From assembly GCA_003165595.1 (NCBI GenBank), contig PLWQ01000012.1, positions 248,015-312,014 of the forward strand: a DNA stretch of 64,000 nt, written 5' to 3'. The notes below the pieces were generated by a model. That model had not been told where the DNA came from and searched no databases. It worked only from the letters and a program-made list of their open reading frames with translations. Position 1 is the first letter of the stretch, and each line of letters opens with the position of its first letter. This document shows positions 51,114-60,510 of the stretch, one piece after another. This DNA comes from Fibrobacterota bacterium (GTDB lineage: Bacteria; Fibrobacterota; Chitinivibrionia; Chitinivibrionales; FEN-1185). Made by a program: the position numbers and the translations under genes.

Positions 51114-51674
51114 ATGAAAGAACTGGTCCGGTGCAAGTCCTGCGGGTACATCATGGAAAAGGGAAAACTGCACGGTAAATGCCCTGCCTGCGGCGTTCCG
51201 GACAAGATGTTCGAGCCATATTCGGAAAAAATCGCCCCTGTGCGAAAATTTATTCTGTCGCTCGACCTGCACCCGATGCTCGTGCATTTTCCGCAGGCAT
51301 TTGTCACAACAGTGCTCTTGCTTTCCCTTCTCGCAATGGTTGTGCACGGTCGGGTCCGGGACCTCATCGTTTGCGCCGACACTGTAGTGGGAATCGCGCT
51401 CCCCTTTGCGGTCCTGCTTGCCTTTTGCGCAGGCCTTCTCGACGGCAAAATCCGTTTCCGCCGCGTCACCACGCCGCTTCTGGTAAAAAAGATTGTTTTC
51501 GGGTCTCTGTTCTTCCTGCTTTCATGCGGCATCGTTGCACTGGAGCTGGCATTACCTCTCAATGCATTTTCCACGTTTGCAAGCATTGCCGGCCTGAGCC
51601 TTGTCGCTCTTGCCTGCGCCGTTTACCTCGGCTTGATGGGCGTCGGCCTTCTTAATTCAAAATTCCCGGGGTAG
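51114..51674 (+). CDS. Rubredoxin-like knuckle fused to a DUF2231-like membrane domain
   Basis: 186 residues. The N-terminal 30 residues hold a rubredoxin/rubrerythrin-type Fe or Zn site (CKSCGYIMEKGKLHGKCPACG). Then LDLHPMLVHFPQAFVTTVLLL opens a four-helix membrane domain; the HPxxVHFPxA signature is that of DUF2231. The domain may carry haem or quinone, but this is not established. Convergent with the cox operon, whose other end also carries a DUF2231-like gene. GGGGAAAAGCC.. and GGAAGGACG precede ATG 51114. Confidence 0.75.
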   Translation: MKELVRCKSCGYIMEKGKLHGKCPACGVPDKMFEPYSEKIAPVRKFILSLDLHPMLVHFPQAFVTTVLLLSLLAMVVHGRVRDLIVCADTVVGIALPFAVLLAFCAGLLDGKIRFRRVTTPLLVKKIVFGSLFFLLSCGIVALELALPLNAFSTFASIAGLSLVALACAVYLGLMGVGLLNSKFPG

Positions 51675-51700
51675 CGAGGAGCCGGGGCCCGGGTTCTTTT

Positions 51701-52582
51701 TCAGCTCGGCTTCAGCACGCCGCTCCCGATGATCAGAAGAAAAACGATCCCTTGATAAACATAGAGGGACCCGAACAGCGTGGCGAAGTTGGGGGTTTGT
51801 CTCACCCGTACCAACCGTGCGCAGGAAAAGATCAGGAAAAGCGCGCCGGCTGCAATCAGCACGGCGGTTGCAACCTCCCCGGAAACGATACGAACCGCGA
51901 GAAGGCCGAGCGAGCCGCCCACGGCTGCCGTCATCCAGAGTAGAACGGAAATTCTGAGGCCTTTCTCATTTGTCGGCGACACCATTGCCGGAAAGCCCGC
52001 ACGTTCGTACTCCCTTCCGTATTTTACCAACAGCAGTTGAAAATGCGAAACCTGCCACAGGAACATGAACAGCGAAATAGCCAGGCAGGGACTGACGACG
52101 GGACCGCCGGCCGCGGTATACCCTATCAGCGGCGGAAGCGCGCCGGTGATCGCGCCGACGAGCACGGCAAACCGTGTCCTTCGTTTGAGCGGCGTGTAAA
52201 CTCCGTTGTACCAGAGCAGAGTGAAGATGCCGAGGGACGCCGCGAAGGACGTCGATTCGAAATACAACAGTGCCGCGCCGGCAAGGATCAGCAGCGCCGC
52301 GATACCAACCGCCAGCCGCCCCGAAATTTGTCGCATCGGTAAAGGCCGGTTCTTCGTGCGGTCCATTTGAGCATCGGAGTCCCGTTCCTGGTATTGGTTG
52401 AGCGCCGATGCCCCGCATGCGAGCAGCAGCACGCCAGTAAACGCGGCCCAGGCACGGTGGTCGGCCGCATGCCGGAAGCAAACGAACCCGGTGAGCGCGG
52501 AAAATGCGACAACGAGCGAAAGGCCGAATCGCGTGAGTGCGGGAATGGTTCGCCACGCCGGGCCGGGCTCGCCGGCAATCAC
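51701..52582 (-). CDS. cyoE: Protoheme IX farnesyltransferase (haem O synthase)
   Basis: 293 residues, UbiA fold with eight or nine helices. The first Asp-rich motif NQYQERDSDAQMDRTKNRPLP (NxxxDxxxD, residues about 72-90) marks CyoE/CtaB and binds farnesyl diphosphate. The second motif region is YGREYERAGFPAM. It makes haem O for the oxidase encoded upstream. ATG 52582 overlaps the coxB stop (ATGA). It is the last gene of the operon. No haem A synthase is present in the window. Confidence 0.92.
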   Translation of the reverse strand: MIAGEPGPAWRTIPALTRFGLSLVVAFSALTGFVCFRHAADHRAWAAFTGVLLLACGASALNQYQERDSDAQMDRTKNRPLPMRQISGRLAVGIAALLILAGAALLYFESTSFAASLGIFTLLWYNGVYTPLKRRTRFAVLVGAITGALPPLIGYTAAGGPVVSPCLAISLFMFLWQVSHFQLLLVKYGREYERAGFPAMVSPTNEKGLRISVLLWMTAAVGGSLGLLAVRIVSGEVATAVLIAAGALFLIFSCARLVRVRQTPNFATLFGSLYVYQGIVFLLIIGSGVLKPS

Positions 52583-53493
52583 TTGAGGCCTTTGAGATAG
52601 GAAATGATCCGGCCGATCTCGTCTTCGGAGACGACGTCCTTGGATGGCGGCATGGTGTTTGGAAATCCGGACACAATGTCGGCGCCGGGATCAACAATTG
52701 ATTTATGGATATAGGCGCTGTCCGCGACGACGGTCCGCTGCACGCCGGCGGTTGTCACAACCACCTGTGAGCCGAAGAGACCTTTAAACGGGGGGCCCAT
52801 CATCTTGTTGTCTTCGAGCGAGTGGCACGACACGCATCCGCGTTCGTAGAGCAGGCGCTCGCCGGCCGGCATGTTTGCATAACTCGCGCCGGTGAACTCG
52901 ATCTTCTTGCCCTGGCGCCATGCCTCGAACTGGTCCGGCGGCACCACGATGAGCTTTGCGATCATTGCCGAATGCCTTCGCCCGCAGTACTGCGAGCAGA
53001 GAATGTAGTAACTCCCCATGGTGGTGGCGTTGAACCATGCGTAGGTCGCAAGTCCCGGCACCGCGTCCTGCTGGATGCGGAAAGCCGGGACGTAAAAGCC
53101 ATGGATCACGTCGGCGGAAATGAGCTCGCAGCGGACGTTTTTCCCCAGCGGCACGATAAGGTCGGCGCTCTTTTTGCCGTTGTCGTATTCGAAGAGCCAC
53201 GACCACTGGCGCGCGTACACCTTGACGACAAGCGAATTGGCCGGCGCGGAGCGAAGGAACCGGAAGCCGGTAAGTCCGTAGATGAACATCGTGGTAACCA
53301 GCAGCGTCGGCACGATAACCCATATCGCCTCGATAAGCGGGCTTTCCGGCAGCTCACTCGGCACCGGGTTGCGCGAGGCACGGTAGCGGACCGCGAAGTA
53401 GATCATGAAGAAGACAATGAGGAACAACAGGAGCACCGACATCGCCAGAATGTAAATGAGCGCTCCGTCAACGACGCCGGTCGATGTTGCCAT
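52579..53493 (-). CDS. coxB: Cytochrome c oxidase subunit II with fused cytochrome c
   Basis: 304 residues. Two N-terminal helices are followed by a CuA cupredoxin domain with the ligand set in CSQYCGRRHSAM, preceded by an upstream VIHGFYVPAFRIQQD strand carrying His. A C-terminal class I cytochrome c domain (GCVSCHSLEDNKMMGPPFKGLFG, axial Met in NTMPPS) makes this a caa3-type subunit. It accepts electrons from soluble cytochrome or directly from a quinol-cytochrome c module. It overlaps cyoE and follows the small subunit gene. Confidence 0.94.
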   Translation of the reverse strand: MATSTGVVDGALIYILAMSVLLLFLIVFFMIYFAVRYRASRNPVPSELPESPLIEAIWVIVPTLLVTTMFIYGLTGFRFLRSAPANSLVVKVYARQWSWLFEYDNGKKSADLIVPLGKNVRCELISADVIHGFYVPAFRIQQDAVPGLATYAWFNATTMGSYYILCSQYCGRRHSAMIAKLIVVPPDQFEAWRQGKKIEFTGASYANMPAGERLLYERGCVSCHSLEDNKMMGPPFKGLFGSQVVVTTAGVQRTVVADSAYIHKSIVDPGADIVSGFPNTMPPSKDVVSEDEIGRIISYLKGLK

Positions 53494-53508
53494 GGCGGTT
53501 CTTCCCCG

Positions 53509-53820
53509 TTATCTCGTGATGACGTCCGAAAACGTAAGACCGATAAAGATGGCGAGCGCGCCGATTGCAATCGGGATCAACAGCTTGATAATGAGCCGGT
53601 GTTCGTACCGAAGGTGCATAAAATAGAACAGCACGAGCGTTGACTTCACCGCCGCGATGCCCAGGCACACGATAATGGCGATCTTCTGGAGATTGAAACC
53701 GGCAACGGCAACGGTCGTTGCGGTGAGCACGATGAGCGCACCCCACACCGCCACATAGGAACGAGTCGTCGGCCCATGGGGCCGTGCGTCCGGCATTTCC
53801 CGCGATGCGTCTGCGTTCAC
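53509..53820 (-). CDS. Cytochrome c oxidase small subunit IV-like (CoxD)
   Basis: 103 residues from GTG 53820 (AGGGGC upstream; ATG 53796 is an alternative). Three helices: YVAVWGALIVLTATTVAVAGF, AIIVCLGIAAVKSTLVLFYFMHLRYE and LLIPIAIGALAIFIGL. The KSTLVLFYFMHLRYE segment is a hallmark of caa3-type subunit IV (COX4_pro/CtaF). It sits 8 nt after coxC. Confidence 0.85.
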   Translation of the reverse strand: MNADASREMPDARPHGPTTRSYVAVWGALIVLTATTVAVAGFNLQKIAIIVCLGIAAVKSTLVLFYFMHLRYEHRLIIKLLIPIAIGALAIFIGLTFSDVITR

Positions 53821-53828
53821 GACCGCCC

Positions 53829-54428
53829 CTAGGTAATAAGATAAAAAAGCGGGAAAAGGAATATCCAGATGATGTCGACAAGGTGCCAATACAAACCGGA
53901 ATTCACCAGATACGTTGGATTCTGCGGAGTAATGGTGCCGCGCAGGACACGCACGAGCATTACCGATAGGACGCCGATGCCCACAATAACATGCACCCCG
54001 TGCAGCCCCGTCATCAGGTAATACAGCCCGAAGAAGAGGTTTTCCCCTTTGGGAAGTGACAGCAGCACCTTGGCATTCGGGTACAGGCCGTGATGGAATT
54101 TTGCGGTCCATTCGAAAAACTTTACTATGAGGAAACCGAACGCGCAGGCAATGGTGGCGGCCACAAACCAGGCGGACTTCCGGGTCCTGCCTTTGCCGAG
54201 CGAATCAATGGCGAGCGCGACGCAAAGACTGCTGGTAATGAGGATCACGGTGTTGAGCGTGCCCAGAACCCTGTTGAGTTCCAGGGATCCCGCGTGAAAA
54301 TCCGCGGGATTCTTGAGCCGGTACATGGAATACAGGAGAAACAGGCCGCCAAACAGGATTATCTCGGTGGAAATAAACAGCCATATTCCCAGCCTGCCGG
54401 CCGCATGTGCATCTTCGGAGGCGTTCAT
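53829..54428 (-). CDS. coxC: Cytochrome c oxidase subunit III
   Basis: 199 residues, five helices, the short bacterial form. Landmarks: GIWLFISTEIILFGGLFLLY, LNTVILITSSLCVALAIDSL, FFGLYYLMTGLHGVHVIVGI and the C-terminal GLYWHLVDIIWIFLFPLFYL. The Glu of helix 3 and the His pattern GLHGVHV are kept. ATG 54428 overlaps the coxA stop (ATGA). Confidence 0.94.
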   Translation of the reverse strand: MNASEDAHAAGRLGIWLFISTEIILFGGLFLLYSMYRLKNPADFHAGSLELNRVLGTLNTVILITSSLCVALAIDSLGKGRTRKSAWFVAATIACAFGFLIVKFFEWTAKFHHGLYPNAKVLLSLPKGENLFFGLYYLMTGLHGVHVIVGIGVLSVMLVRVLRGTITPQNPTYLVNSGLYWHLVDIIWIFLFPLFYLIT

Positions 54429-56053
54429 GCGCCGGACTCCTTTTTGTCAAATTCGTACGGTCCGTGAGTGATCACCGGAATTTCTTCGAAGTCCTCCTGG
54501 CCTGGCGGCGACGGCAGTGTCCACTCGAGTGTGGCGCCGCCCCACGGATTGGCTGGCGCCCTGGCGCCCGCCACAAGGCCGCGAAGCAGATTCCCCGCCA
54601 CCAGCACAAGGCCGGCAACCATGATGAACGACCCAATGCTCGCGACCTGGTGGAGCGTGGCAAACTGCGGCAGATAGTCGTAGTAGCGCCGAGGCATTCC
54701 TTCCCACCCCAGGATAAACATCGGGAAGTAGAAAATGTTGAACCCCACGAATACAACAAGCCAGGCAACCACCGACAACGGCTTGTTGTACATCTTGCCG
54801 GTCATCTTGGGGAACCAGTAATGAACCGCCGCGGCCAGCCCGAACCCCATGCCGCCGAAAATGACATAGTGGAAATGTGCCACCACGAAATAGGTGTTGT
54901 GGAGCTGGACATTGGGCGACAACGCTCCAAGGAAAAGACCCGTGAGCCCGCCGATGGAAAACAGGAAGATAAAGGACAGTGCATACAAAAAGGGCGGCTC
55001 CACCTGGATTGATCCCTTGTACATGGTGGCGAGCCAGTTGAACACCTTGATTGCGCTCGGGACCGCAACGAGAAATGTGAGCAGCGAAAAGATGATGCCG
55101 GCGGTGTCGCTCTGGCCGCTCACGTACATGTGATGGCCCCACACCAGCGACCCCACGCTCGCAATGGCAAGGCTCGAAAACGCGATCATCTTGTATCCGT
55201 AAATATTCTTCCTCGAAAACACGGGAAAAATGTCGGAAATCACCCCCATGGCGGGAAGTATCATGATGTAAACCGCGGGGTGCGAATAGATCCAGAACAA
55301 ATGCTGGTAGAGCAGCGGGTCGCCGCCCTTTGCCGGATCGAACACGCCGATACCGAACAGCCTTTCCATGACCACGAGCAGCATGGTTATTCCGATGATG
55401 GGCGTCGCCAGGATCTGCACCCATGCGGTGGCGTAAAACCCCCATACAGACAGCGGCATCCTGAAGAATCCCATACCCGGCGCCCGAAGCTGGTGCACGG
55501 TTGTCACGATGTTGATGCCGGTGAGAATCGACGACATGCCCAGGATAAACACGGCAAACACCGCGAGCGGAACGTTTACCGTTGTTTTGAGGCTGAACGG
55601 CACGTAGAAGGTCCAGCCGGTGTCAACCGCTCCGCCGCCGAAGAAAACCGAAACCAGGGCGAGCACCGCGCCAAGCACGAACAAGTACCACGTAAAAAGG
55701 TTGAGCCTGGGGAAGATCATGTCGCGGCCGCCAATGAGGATGGGGAGAAAGAAGTTTCCAAAAATGGTGGGCACGGCGGGGATCACCACAAGAAAGACCA
55801 TGATGATCCCGTGCAGGGTGAAAGCCGCGTTGTACTGTTGCGCTGTGAGAATGACATGACCGGGCAGCATGTTGATGCGCATGATCACGCCGATAATCAC
55901 CGCAACTGAGAAAAACGTAGCGATGCACGCCAGGTACAGGAGACCGATACGTTTGTGATCGGTGGCCAAAAGCCAGCCTAAGGCGCCCGGGTATTTCCCT
56001 TTGTGCAAAAAGTACGGGACGTAGTCGCTTTCGTGTGTTTCGCGTTCTGCCAT
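54425..56053 (-). CDS. coxA: Cytochrome c oxidase subunit I, A2-type
   Basis: 542 residues, twelve helices. Haem a ligand His is in TLHGIIMVF. CuB and haem a3 ligands are in SHPAVY, GHHMY and VAHFHYV. The helix-6 motif is YSHPAVYIMILP: Glu of A1 enzymes is absent and Tyr-Ser precede HP, which is the A2-type signature. The Tyr of HPAVY forms the cross-link in this family. K-channel residues (SAIKVFNW) are present. It reduces O2 to water. It shares a single base with the SCO gene stop. Confidence 0.96.
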   Translation of the reverse strand: MAERETHESDYVPYFLHKGKYPGALGWLLATDHKRIGLLYLACIATFFSVAVIIGVIMRINMLPGHVILTAQQYNAAFTLHGIIMVFLVVIPAVPTIFGNFFLPILIGGRDMIFPRLNLFTWYLFVLGAVLALVSVFFGGGAVDTGWTFYVPFSLKTTVNVPLAVFAVFILGMSSILTGINIVTTVHQLRAPGMGFFRMPLSVWGFYATAWVQILATPIIGITMLLVVMERLFGIGVFDPAKGGDPLLYQHLFWIYSHPAVYIMILPAMGVISDIFPVFSRKNIYGYKMIAFSSLAIASVGSLVWGHHMYVSGQSDTAGIIFSLLTFLVAVPSAIKVFNWLATMYKGSIQVEPPFLYALSFIFLFSIGGLTGLFLGALSPNVQLHNTYFVVAHFHYVIFGGMGFGLAAAVHYWFPKMTGKMYNKPLSVVAWLVVFVGFNIFYFPMFILGWEGMPRRYYDYLPQFATLHQVASIGSFIMVAGLVLVAGNLLRGLVAGARAPANPWGGATLEWTLPSPPGQEDFEEIPVITHGPYEFDKKESGA

Positions 56054-56958
56054 CAGTGGTGTTCTCTCGACGTCCGTTTCATTCCGGAAACAATGAGGTA
56101 TACGATGAAAATTCCCAGCAGCGTAAAAATAACCGTGGCGCTCACCTGGAGGATATTGAACACAAAGCAGTGGCTCTTGGGGTCGTAGCTGAAACAGGCG
56201 CGCAGCACGCGCGCGATAGTCGGCTGTACGGTGCCGTTTGATGCCTCCATGAGCGACATGGATATGTCCATGGGAAGGTAATCGGTGCCCAGGATGTAGC
56301 GCACCACTTTGCCTTGCGGAGAAAGAACAATGAGGCCGAGCGGGTGATCGAATTCGTCCCCCTTCTTAACAAATCGGAAGCCGACCGCGTCGGCCACCTG
56401 CCTGATGCTTGCCGCAGGCCCGGTAAGAAAATGCCATCGCTGCGCCGGGTATGGTTTCTGGACCGCCTCGAACGCGATTGTTTTGGCCTTCATCGCGTCG
56501 GCGGGGGTTTCCTTTTCGTCAATGCTGATGCAGACGACGTTCGGCGCGGTTTCCGGTTTGTCGGAAAAGGGCCGGAGCGCGTTTGCGATTGAGGTGAGCA
56601 GGATGCTGCACGCATCGGGACACTTGTAATACAGCAGGGAGAGTATGGTTGGTCCCTTTACCACGGCCCCGAGCCGCACCGAATCGCCTCTCTCGGTGAC
56701 AAAGGGGAGGTCGAGCGGAACAAGCGCGCCGGGATGTTCCTCCATGCCCATGGTGCCGGTTGCCGCCGTGTCGGCCGAGGCGGGCCGGACGGTTATTGAG
56801 TCGAGCGCCGACCCGCGGGAGGCAGCCGGCTGGTGACTGTGCCCCCCGTGAGCAAAAAGAGGCGACCCCATTGCCGACACCGCGATGATCGCGGCAAGGG
56901 CGGCGCACCGCCGCACCGCATCAACCGAGCTCTTCACGCCGGAAATTTTGCGCCGCAT
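56053..56958 (-). CDS. SCO1/SenC-type copper chaperone for cytochrome oxidase, membrane-anchored
   Basis: 301 residues from ATG 56958 (AAAGGTAGGG upstream). A signal peptide (AALAAIIAVSAMGSPLFA) is followed by a His-rich HGGHSHQ stretch. The thioredoxin-fold SCO domain has the CuA-chaperone motif CPDAC and the distal His in FDHPLG. A C-terminal helix (ATVIFTLLGIFIVYLIVS) anchors it. It inserts copper into the CuA site. It reads directly into coxA. Confidence 0.92.
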   Translation of the reverse strand: MRRKISGVKSSVDAVRRCAALAAIIAVSAMGSPLFAHGGHSHQPAASRGSALDSITVRPASADTAATGTMGMEEHPGALVPLDLPFVTERGDSVRLGAVVKGPTILSLLYYKCPDACSILLTSIANALRPFSDKPETAPNVVCISIDEKETPADAMKAKTIAFEAVQKPYPAQRWHFLTGPAASIRQVADAVGFRFVKKGDEFDHPLGLIVLSPQGKVVRYILGTDYLPMDISMSLMEASNGTVQPTIARVLRACFSYDPKSHCFVFNILQVSATVIFTLLGIFIVYLIVSGMKRTSREHH

Positions 56959-56965
56959 GGGTACC

Positions 56966-57538
56966 CTACCTTTCCTGTTGTCGTGCAGGGCTCGTGGAGG
57001 CAGCAGGATTCCTTGCGGAATCAGGTTTCGCGCGGCCGGTGTCGGCCGGATTGCCCGTTCCTGGCGAACCCGTTGCCACGACCGAGGATTTCGGCGCCTT
57101 GATCTGCAATCCGCGTCCGTAAATAATGCCCGAACCAAAATAGCCCAGTCCTATCATGACGACGAAGGCGACAACGTATAGAATGGTCATGGTCATGGTG
57201 TGCAGCTTGATTTCGGAACCGAGAATGATCCCCGTGCCGAGTACGATGAGCGCGATGCCGGCAAGCGCCATCTTTATCATGATGGGTACAAACAGTGTTG
57301 CGTGGTAGAAATGGATCCAGTCCATAACGCCGAGCATGATGGTGGGAAACGCGAAGATAAACGCAAGTATGGAGGCATGCCGCGCCGTGAGCGCCAGGTT
57401 CTTTTTCTTGAAAATGACGGCCACGAGGAAAAATATCAAGGCCCCCACAACAAGCCCTATCGGCATATGCGTCATCGGCGAATGGAGCGGCTCATTAAAA
57501 CCGAATTTGGCAAGCAAGGCATAGAGGTCATCGATCAT
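56966..57538 (-). CDS. DUF2231-like membrane protein, first gene of the cox operon
   Basis: 190 residues from ATG 57538 (CGGAG upstream). Four helices follow a HSPMTHMPIGLVVGALIFFL start, the DUF2231 pattern. A Pro/Ala/Thr-rich C-terminal tail (about 145-190) is periplasmic or cytoplasmic and disordered. It lies 7 nt from the SCO gene, so it belongs to the cox operon. Function unknown; possibly haem or quinone related, as the second DUF2231-like gene is at 51114. Confidence 0.72.
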   Translation of the reverse strand: MIDDLYALLAKFGFNEPLHSPMTHMPIGLVVGALIFFLVAVIFKKKNLALTARHASILAFIFAFPTIMLGVMDWIHFYHATLFVPIMIKMALAGIALIVLGTGIILGSEIKLHTMTMTILYVVAFVVMIGLGYFGSGIIYGRGLQIKAPKSSVVATGSPGTGNPADTGRAKPDSARNPAASTSPARQQER

Positions 57539-57697
57539 TGGCGTTCTCCGGAGAATTTCCTTAAGGAAAATATATTCCGGGACTAAAACAGATTCCAAAC
57601 CGGTGCTTCCGCAAGAGGGGACGCTTAACGAAATTTCATTCTGTCATGGCTGCCAATCAAGCGGCAACCAATAAAAAAGCAAATTGTATTCCAGACA

Positions 57698-59065
57698 TCA
57701 GCCGAAGATCTGCATTTTTCGCTTTTCGATGCCGATCACCCTGTTTGCCCATAAAGAAGCGATTATCCCGGCAACAACATTGGCGAGAGACAACCCGAAA
57801 AAGGCCCCGGATATGCCTAAGAAATGCGCCCCAAAAAAAGCCAACGGAATCCAGAGGCAGAACGCAAGGATCCCTTCCAGGATCAGGGAATCGTAGGGTC
57901 GGCCTATGACATTGAGCGCCGTCCAGATTATCTGGTGCACGCCCCTGAGGCCAAGGCTTGCGCCCAGAATCCACAAATAGAGCCGGGCACACGAAACCAC
58001 GTGCAGGTCATTTGTAAACAGCGCCGCAAACCGGCCGCCCATAAGCAGAAACAGAGCAGCGAGCACCGCGCCCCATGCGAGGGAAAACCGCGAAGCGAAC
58101 TGGAGACCCTTTTGTATTCTGTCTATTTTTCGCGCCCCATAGTTTTGCCCTACGAAGGGGCTCACGCCGGTTGAAAGGGCTATGATAAGAGTAAAACCCA
58201 GCGCCTCGATGCGCGTGGCCACGCCGAACCCGGCAACCGCCTCGGCGCCGAAAGCGCTCACGATCCGGGTAATGATGCCGGTTGCGATTGGGACAACAGC
58301 GTTTGAAACCGCCACCACGAGCCCTGTGGCAAGAATGGTTTTCCAGGATTCTAAAAGCGTCGCGAGTCCGGGCCATGGCCGGCAAAGCAGCCCGTTGCGA
58401 AAGTAAAGCACCCACAACGAAACGCCGAGCATGAGACCCCGGGACACGAGGGAGGCAACTGCCGCACCCGCTATCCCCATGGCTGGAACAGGCCCCAACC
58501 CGAAGATAAACAGCGGGTCGAGGAGTGTGTTGGCGAGCATCCCGCCGGCCATGATGATGCTTGGCGTAAGCGTATCGCCGGTTGCCCGCATCACATTGTT
58601 GCCGATCATGGGGACCACAAAGAAGACCATGCCCGGATACCAGACATACAGGTAACTCTTGACAAACGGCATGGTCGCATCCGTCGCGCCGAGGGCGCGA
58701 AACAGAGGCTCCACGCTGGCCAGCCCGCCGGCGGTGAGAACGATCACGCACGCGGCCGACAGCGTGAGGGAATCGGTTGCATAGCGCCGGATGCGGGACC
58801 GGTCTCCCTCGCCGATGCTTTTTGAAATCGCCGCCATTGCTCCCACGCCGATACCGATTGTGAATGTGCTGATGACCATGACCACCGGAAAGGTGAGGGT
58901 AATTGCTGCAAGCGGAAGTGTGCCAAGCCGGGCCACAAAAAGCGTGTCTACAAGATTGAACGCCATCATGGAGAAAATGGCCAGGAGCATGGGCGCGGAA
59001 AGGCGGATAAGGGTGGGAGCGATAGGACTGGAAATCAGTTTCGCGGAAGATGATGGAGAATTCAT
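57698..59065 (-). CDS. MATE family multidrug/organic cation exporter
   Basis: 455 residues from ATG 59065; a GTG at 59113 is an in-frame alternative and neither start has a strong site. Twelve helices, two MatE domains: LSAPMLLAIFSMMAFNLVDTLFVARLGTLPLAAITLTFPVVM and, in the second half, GFGVATRIEALGFTLIIALSTGVSPFVGQNYGA. It is a Na+ or H+ coupled exporter of the DinF/NorM type. It is divergent from the desaturase gene. Confidence 0.9.
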   Translation of the reverse strand: MNSPSSSAKLISSPIAPTLIRLSAPMLLAIFSMMAFNLVDTLFVARLGTLPLAAITLTFPVVMVISTFTIGIGVGAMAAISKSIGEGDRSRIRRYATDSLTLSAACVIVLTAGGLASVEPLFRALGATDATMPFVKSYLYVWYPGMVFFVVPMIGNNVMRATGDTLTPSIIMAGGMLANTLLDPLFIFGLGPVPAMGIAGAAVASLVSRGLMLGVSLWVLYFRNGLLCRPWPGLATLLESWKTILATGLVVAVSNAVVPIATGIITRIVSAFGAEAVAGFGVATRIEALGFTLIIALSTGVSPFVGQNYGARKIDRIQKGLQFASRFSLAWGAVLAALFLLMGGRFAALFTNDLHVVSCARLYLWILGASLGLRGVHQIIWTALNVIGRPYDSLILEGILAFCLWIPLAFFGAHFLGISGAFFGLSLANVVAGIIASLWANRVIGIEKRKMQIFG

Positions 59066-59334
59066 TACCGGGTTTGCTGCCTGTGCTGGTGAAAGAGAAA
59101 AATAGATTGTCACTCACGCGGTGACAATGATGAAGCAAAATCGGATACAGACCGTCCGTCTGCTTGCAGCAATGGCGATTCCTGAGATATTGGAACAACA
59201 GGCCTTTCAGAAGATTCTCACTTTTAGGAATTATTCCTAAAATTGAAAATTCACCATTGCCTTACTTTCTGCGTTATCAATGGAAAACCCCATTGGTATA
59301 TTTTTTGCGAAAATCCGTCAACATCGGCTATACC

Positions 59335-60471
59335 ATGCAACAAGAAACACCTTTGCCTCAAAATCCATCAGCAAAGCCGGCGGCAAGCGGGCCGTCCGAA
59401 CGTTTGAGGTTCGGGGACAACAGGTCCTTTCAGATCGAACTCAGACGAAGGATAGATGGCTTCTTTGGAACCAATGGAATCTCGCAGGTTGACAATTGGC
59501 AGATGTATTTGAAGAGTGCGATCATTCTTGCGTGCTTCGTGACCTCATATGCACTCCTGGTGTTCGCGTCGCGCACTTTCTGGATGGGTATCCCGCTTGC
59601 GGTCTTGCTGGGTCTTACCATGGCGGGCATCGGTTTCTGCGTCCAGCATGATGGCGGTCATAATGCCTACTCAAAACACCGGGCCATCAACAAACTCGCG
59701 GCAATGACGCTCGACCTTATCGGCGGAAGTTCGTATGTATGGCATTTCAAGCATGCGGTTATCCACCACACGTATGTCAACATCACGGGGTGGGACACCG
59801 ACATCGATTTCGGCAGGCTCGCGCGTATCTCCCCGCACCAGAAGCTGCTGCCGTTTCACCGATGGCAGCACCTCTACCTGTGGCCGCTCTACGGGTTCCT
59901 GGCAATCAAGTGGCAGCTTTTCGACGATTTCCAGTATATCATTACGGGCCGTCTGGGCAGGCACCGCGTTCCCCGACCCCGCAGAAAAGACCTCGCGGTC
60001 TTTATCGTTGGAAAAGTCGTATTCTTCTTATGGGTATTCGCGATTCCGCTTATGTTTCATCCCTTCCTTGCAGTTCTTTTTTACTACGGCATTGCGGTAC
60101 TGGTGCTCGGGCTGGTCCTCAGCATGATATTTCTGTTGCCGCACTGCGTGGGGCAAGCCGACTTTCCCCTGCCCATAACCGGCTCGCAATCGATTGAAAA
60201 ACCCTGGGCCCAGCATCAGGCCGGGGTAACACTTGACTTCGCACAAAGCAACTGGGCGGCCACCTGGCTGCTCGGCGGCCTCAACTATCACCTTGAACAC
60301 CACCTGTTTCCCACAATTTGCCACGTCAATTACCCGGCAATGTCGAAGATCGTCAGGGAAACCTGCCGGGAATTCGGCGTGCCCTACCGGGCTCACCCTA
60401 CATTTATCGAGGGGGTTGTGTCGCACTATCGCTGGCTAAGACAAATGGGAATGCCGGACAATGGCTCGTGA
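59335..60471 (+). CDS. Membrane fatty acid desaturase
   Basis: 378 residues from ATG 59335; the open frame to 59164 has no start signal. Three His boxes for the di-iron site are present: QHDGGHN near residue 110, HAVIHHTY near 145 and NYHLEHHLFP near 320. The order and the last HxxHH box fit acyl-lipid or front-end desaturases (Des-type). TTGCGA and TATACC lie 17 nt apart just before ATG, so the mRNA may be nearly leaderless. Oxygen is required, in line with the oxidase operon. Confidence 0.88.
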   Translation: MQQETPLPQNPSAKPAASGPSERLRFGDNRSFQIELRRRIDGFFGTNGISQVDNWQMYLKSAIILACFVTSYALLVFASRTFWMGIPLAVLLGLTMAGIGFCVQHDGGHNAYSKHRAINKLAAMTLDLIGGSSYVWHFKHAVIHHTYVNITGWDTDIDFGRLARISPHQKLLPFHRWQHLYLWPLYGFLAIKWQLFDDFQYIITGRLGRHRVPRPRRKDLAVFIVGKVVFFLWVFAIPLMFHPFLAVLFYYGIAVLVLGLVLSMIFLLPHCVGQADFPLPITGSQSIEKPWAQHQAGVTLDFAQSNWAATWLLGGLNYHLEHHLFPTICHVNYPAMSKIVRETCREFGVPYRAHPTFIEGVVSHYRWLRQMGMPDNGS

Positions 60472-60510
60472 CCGGGGTTCATTGAATATGGGGTCGTGCC
60501 ACGCCGGTTC

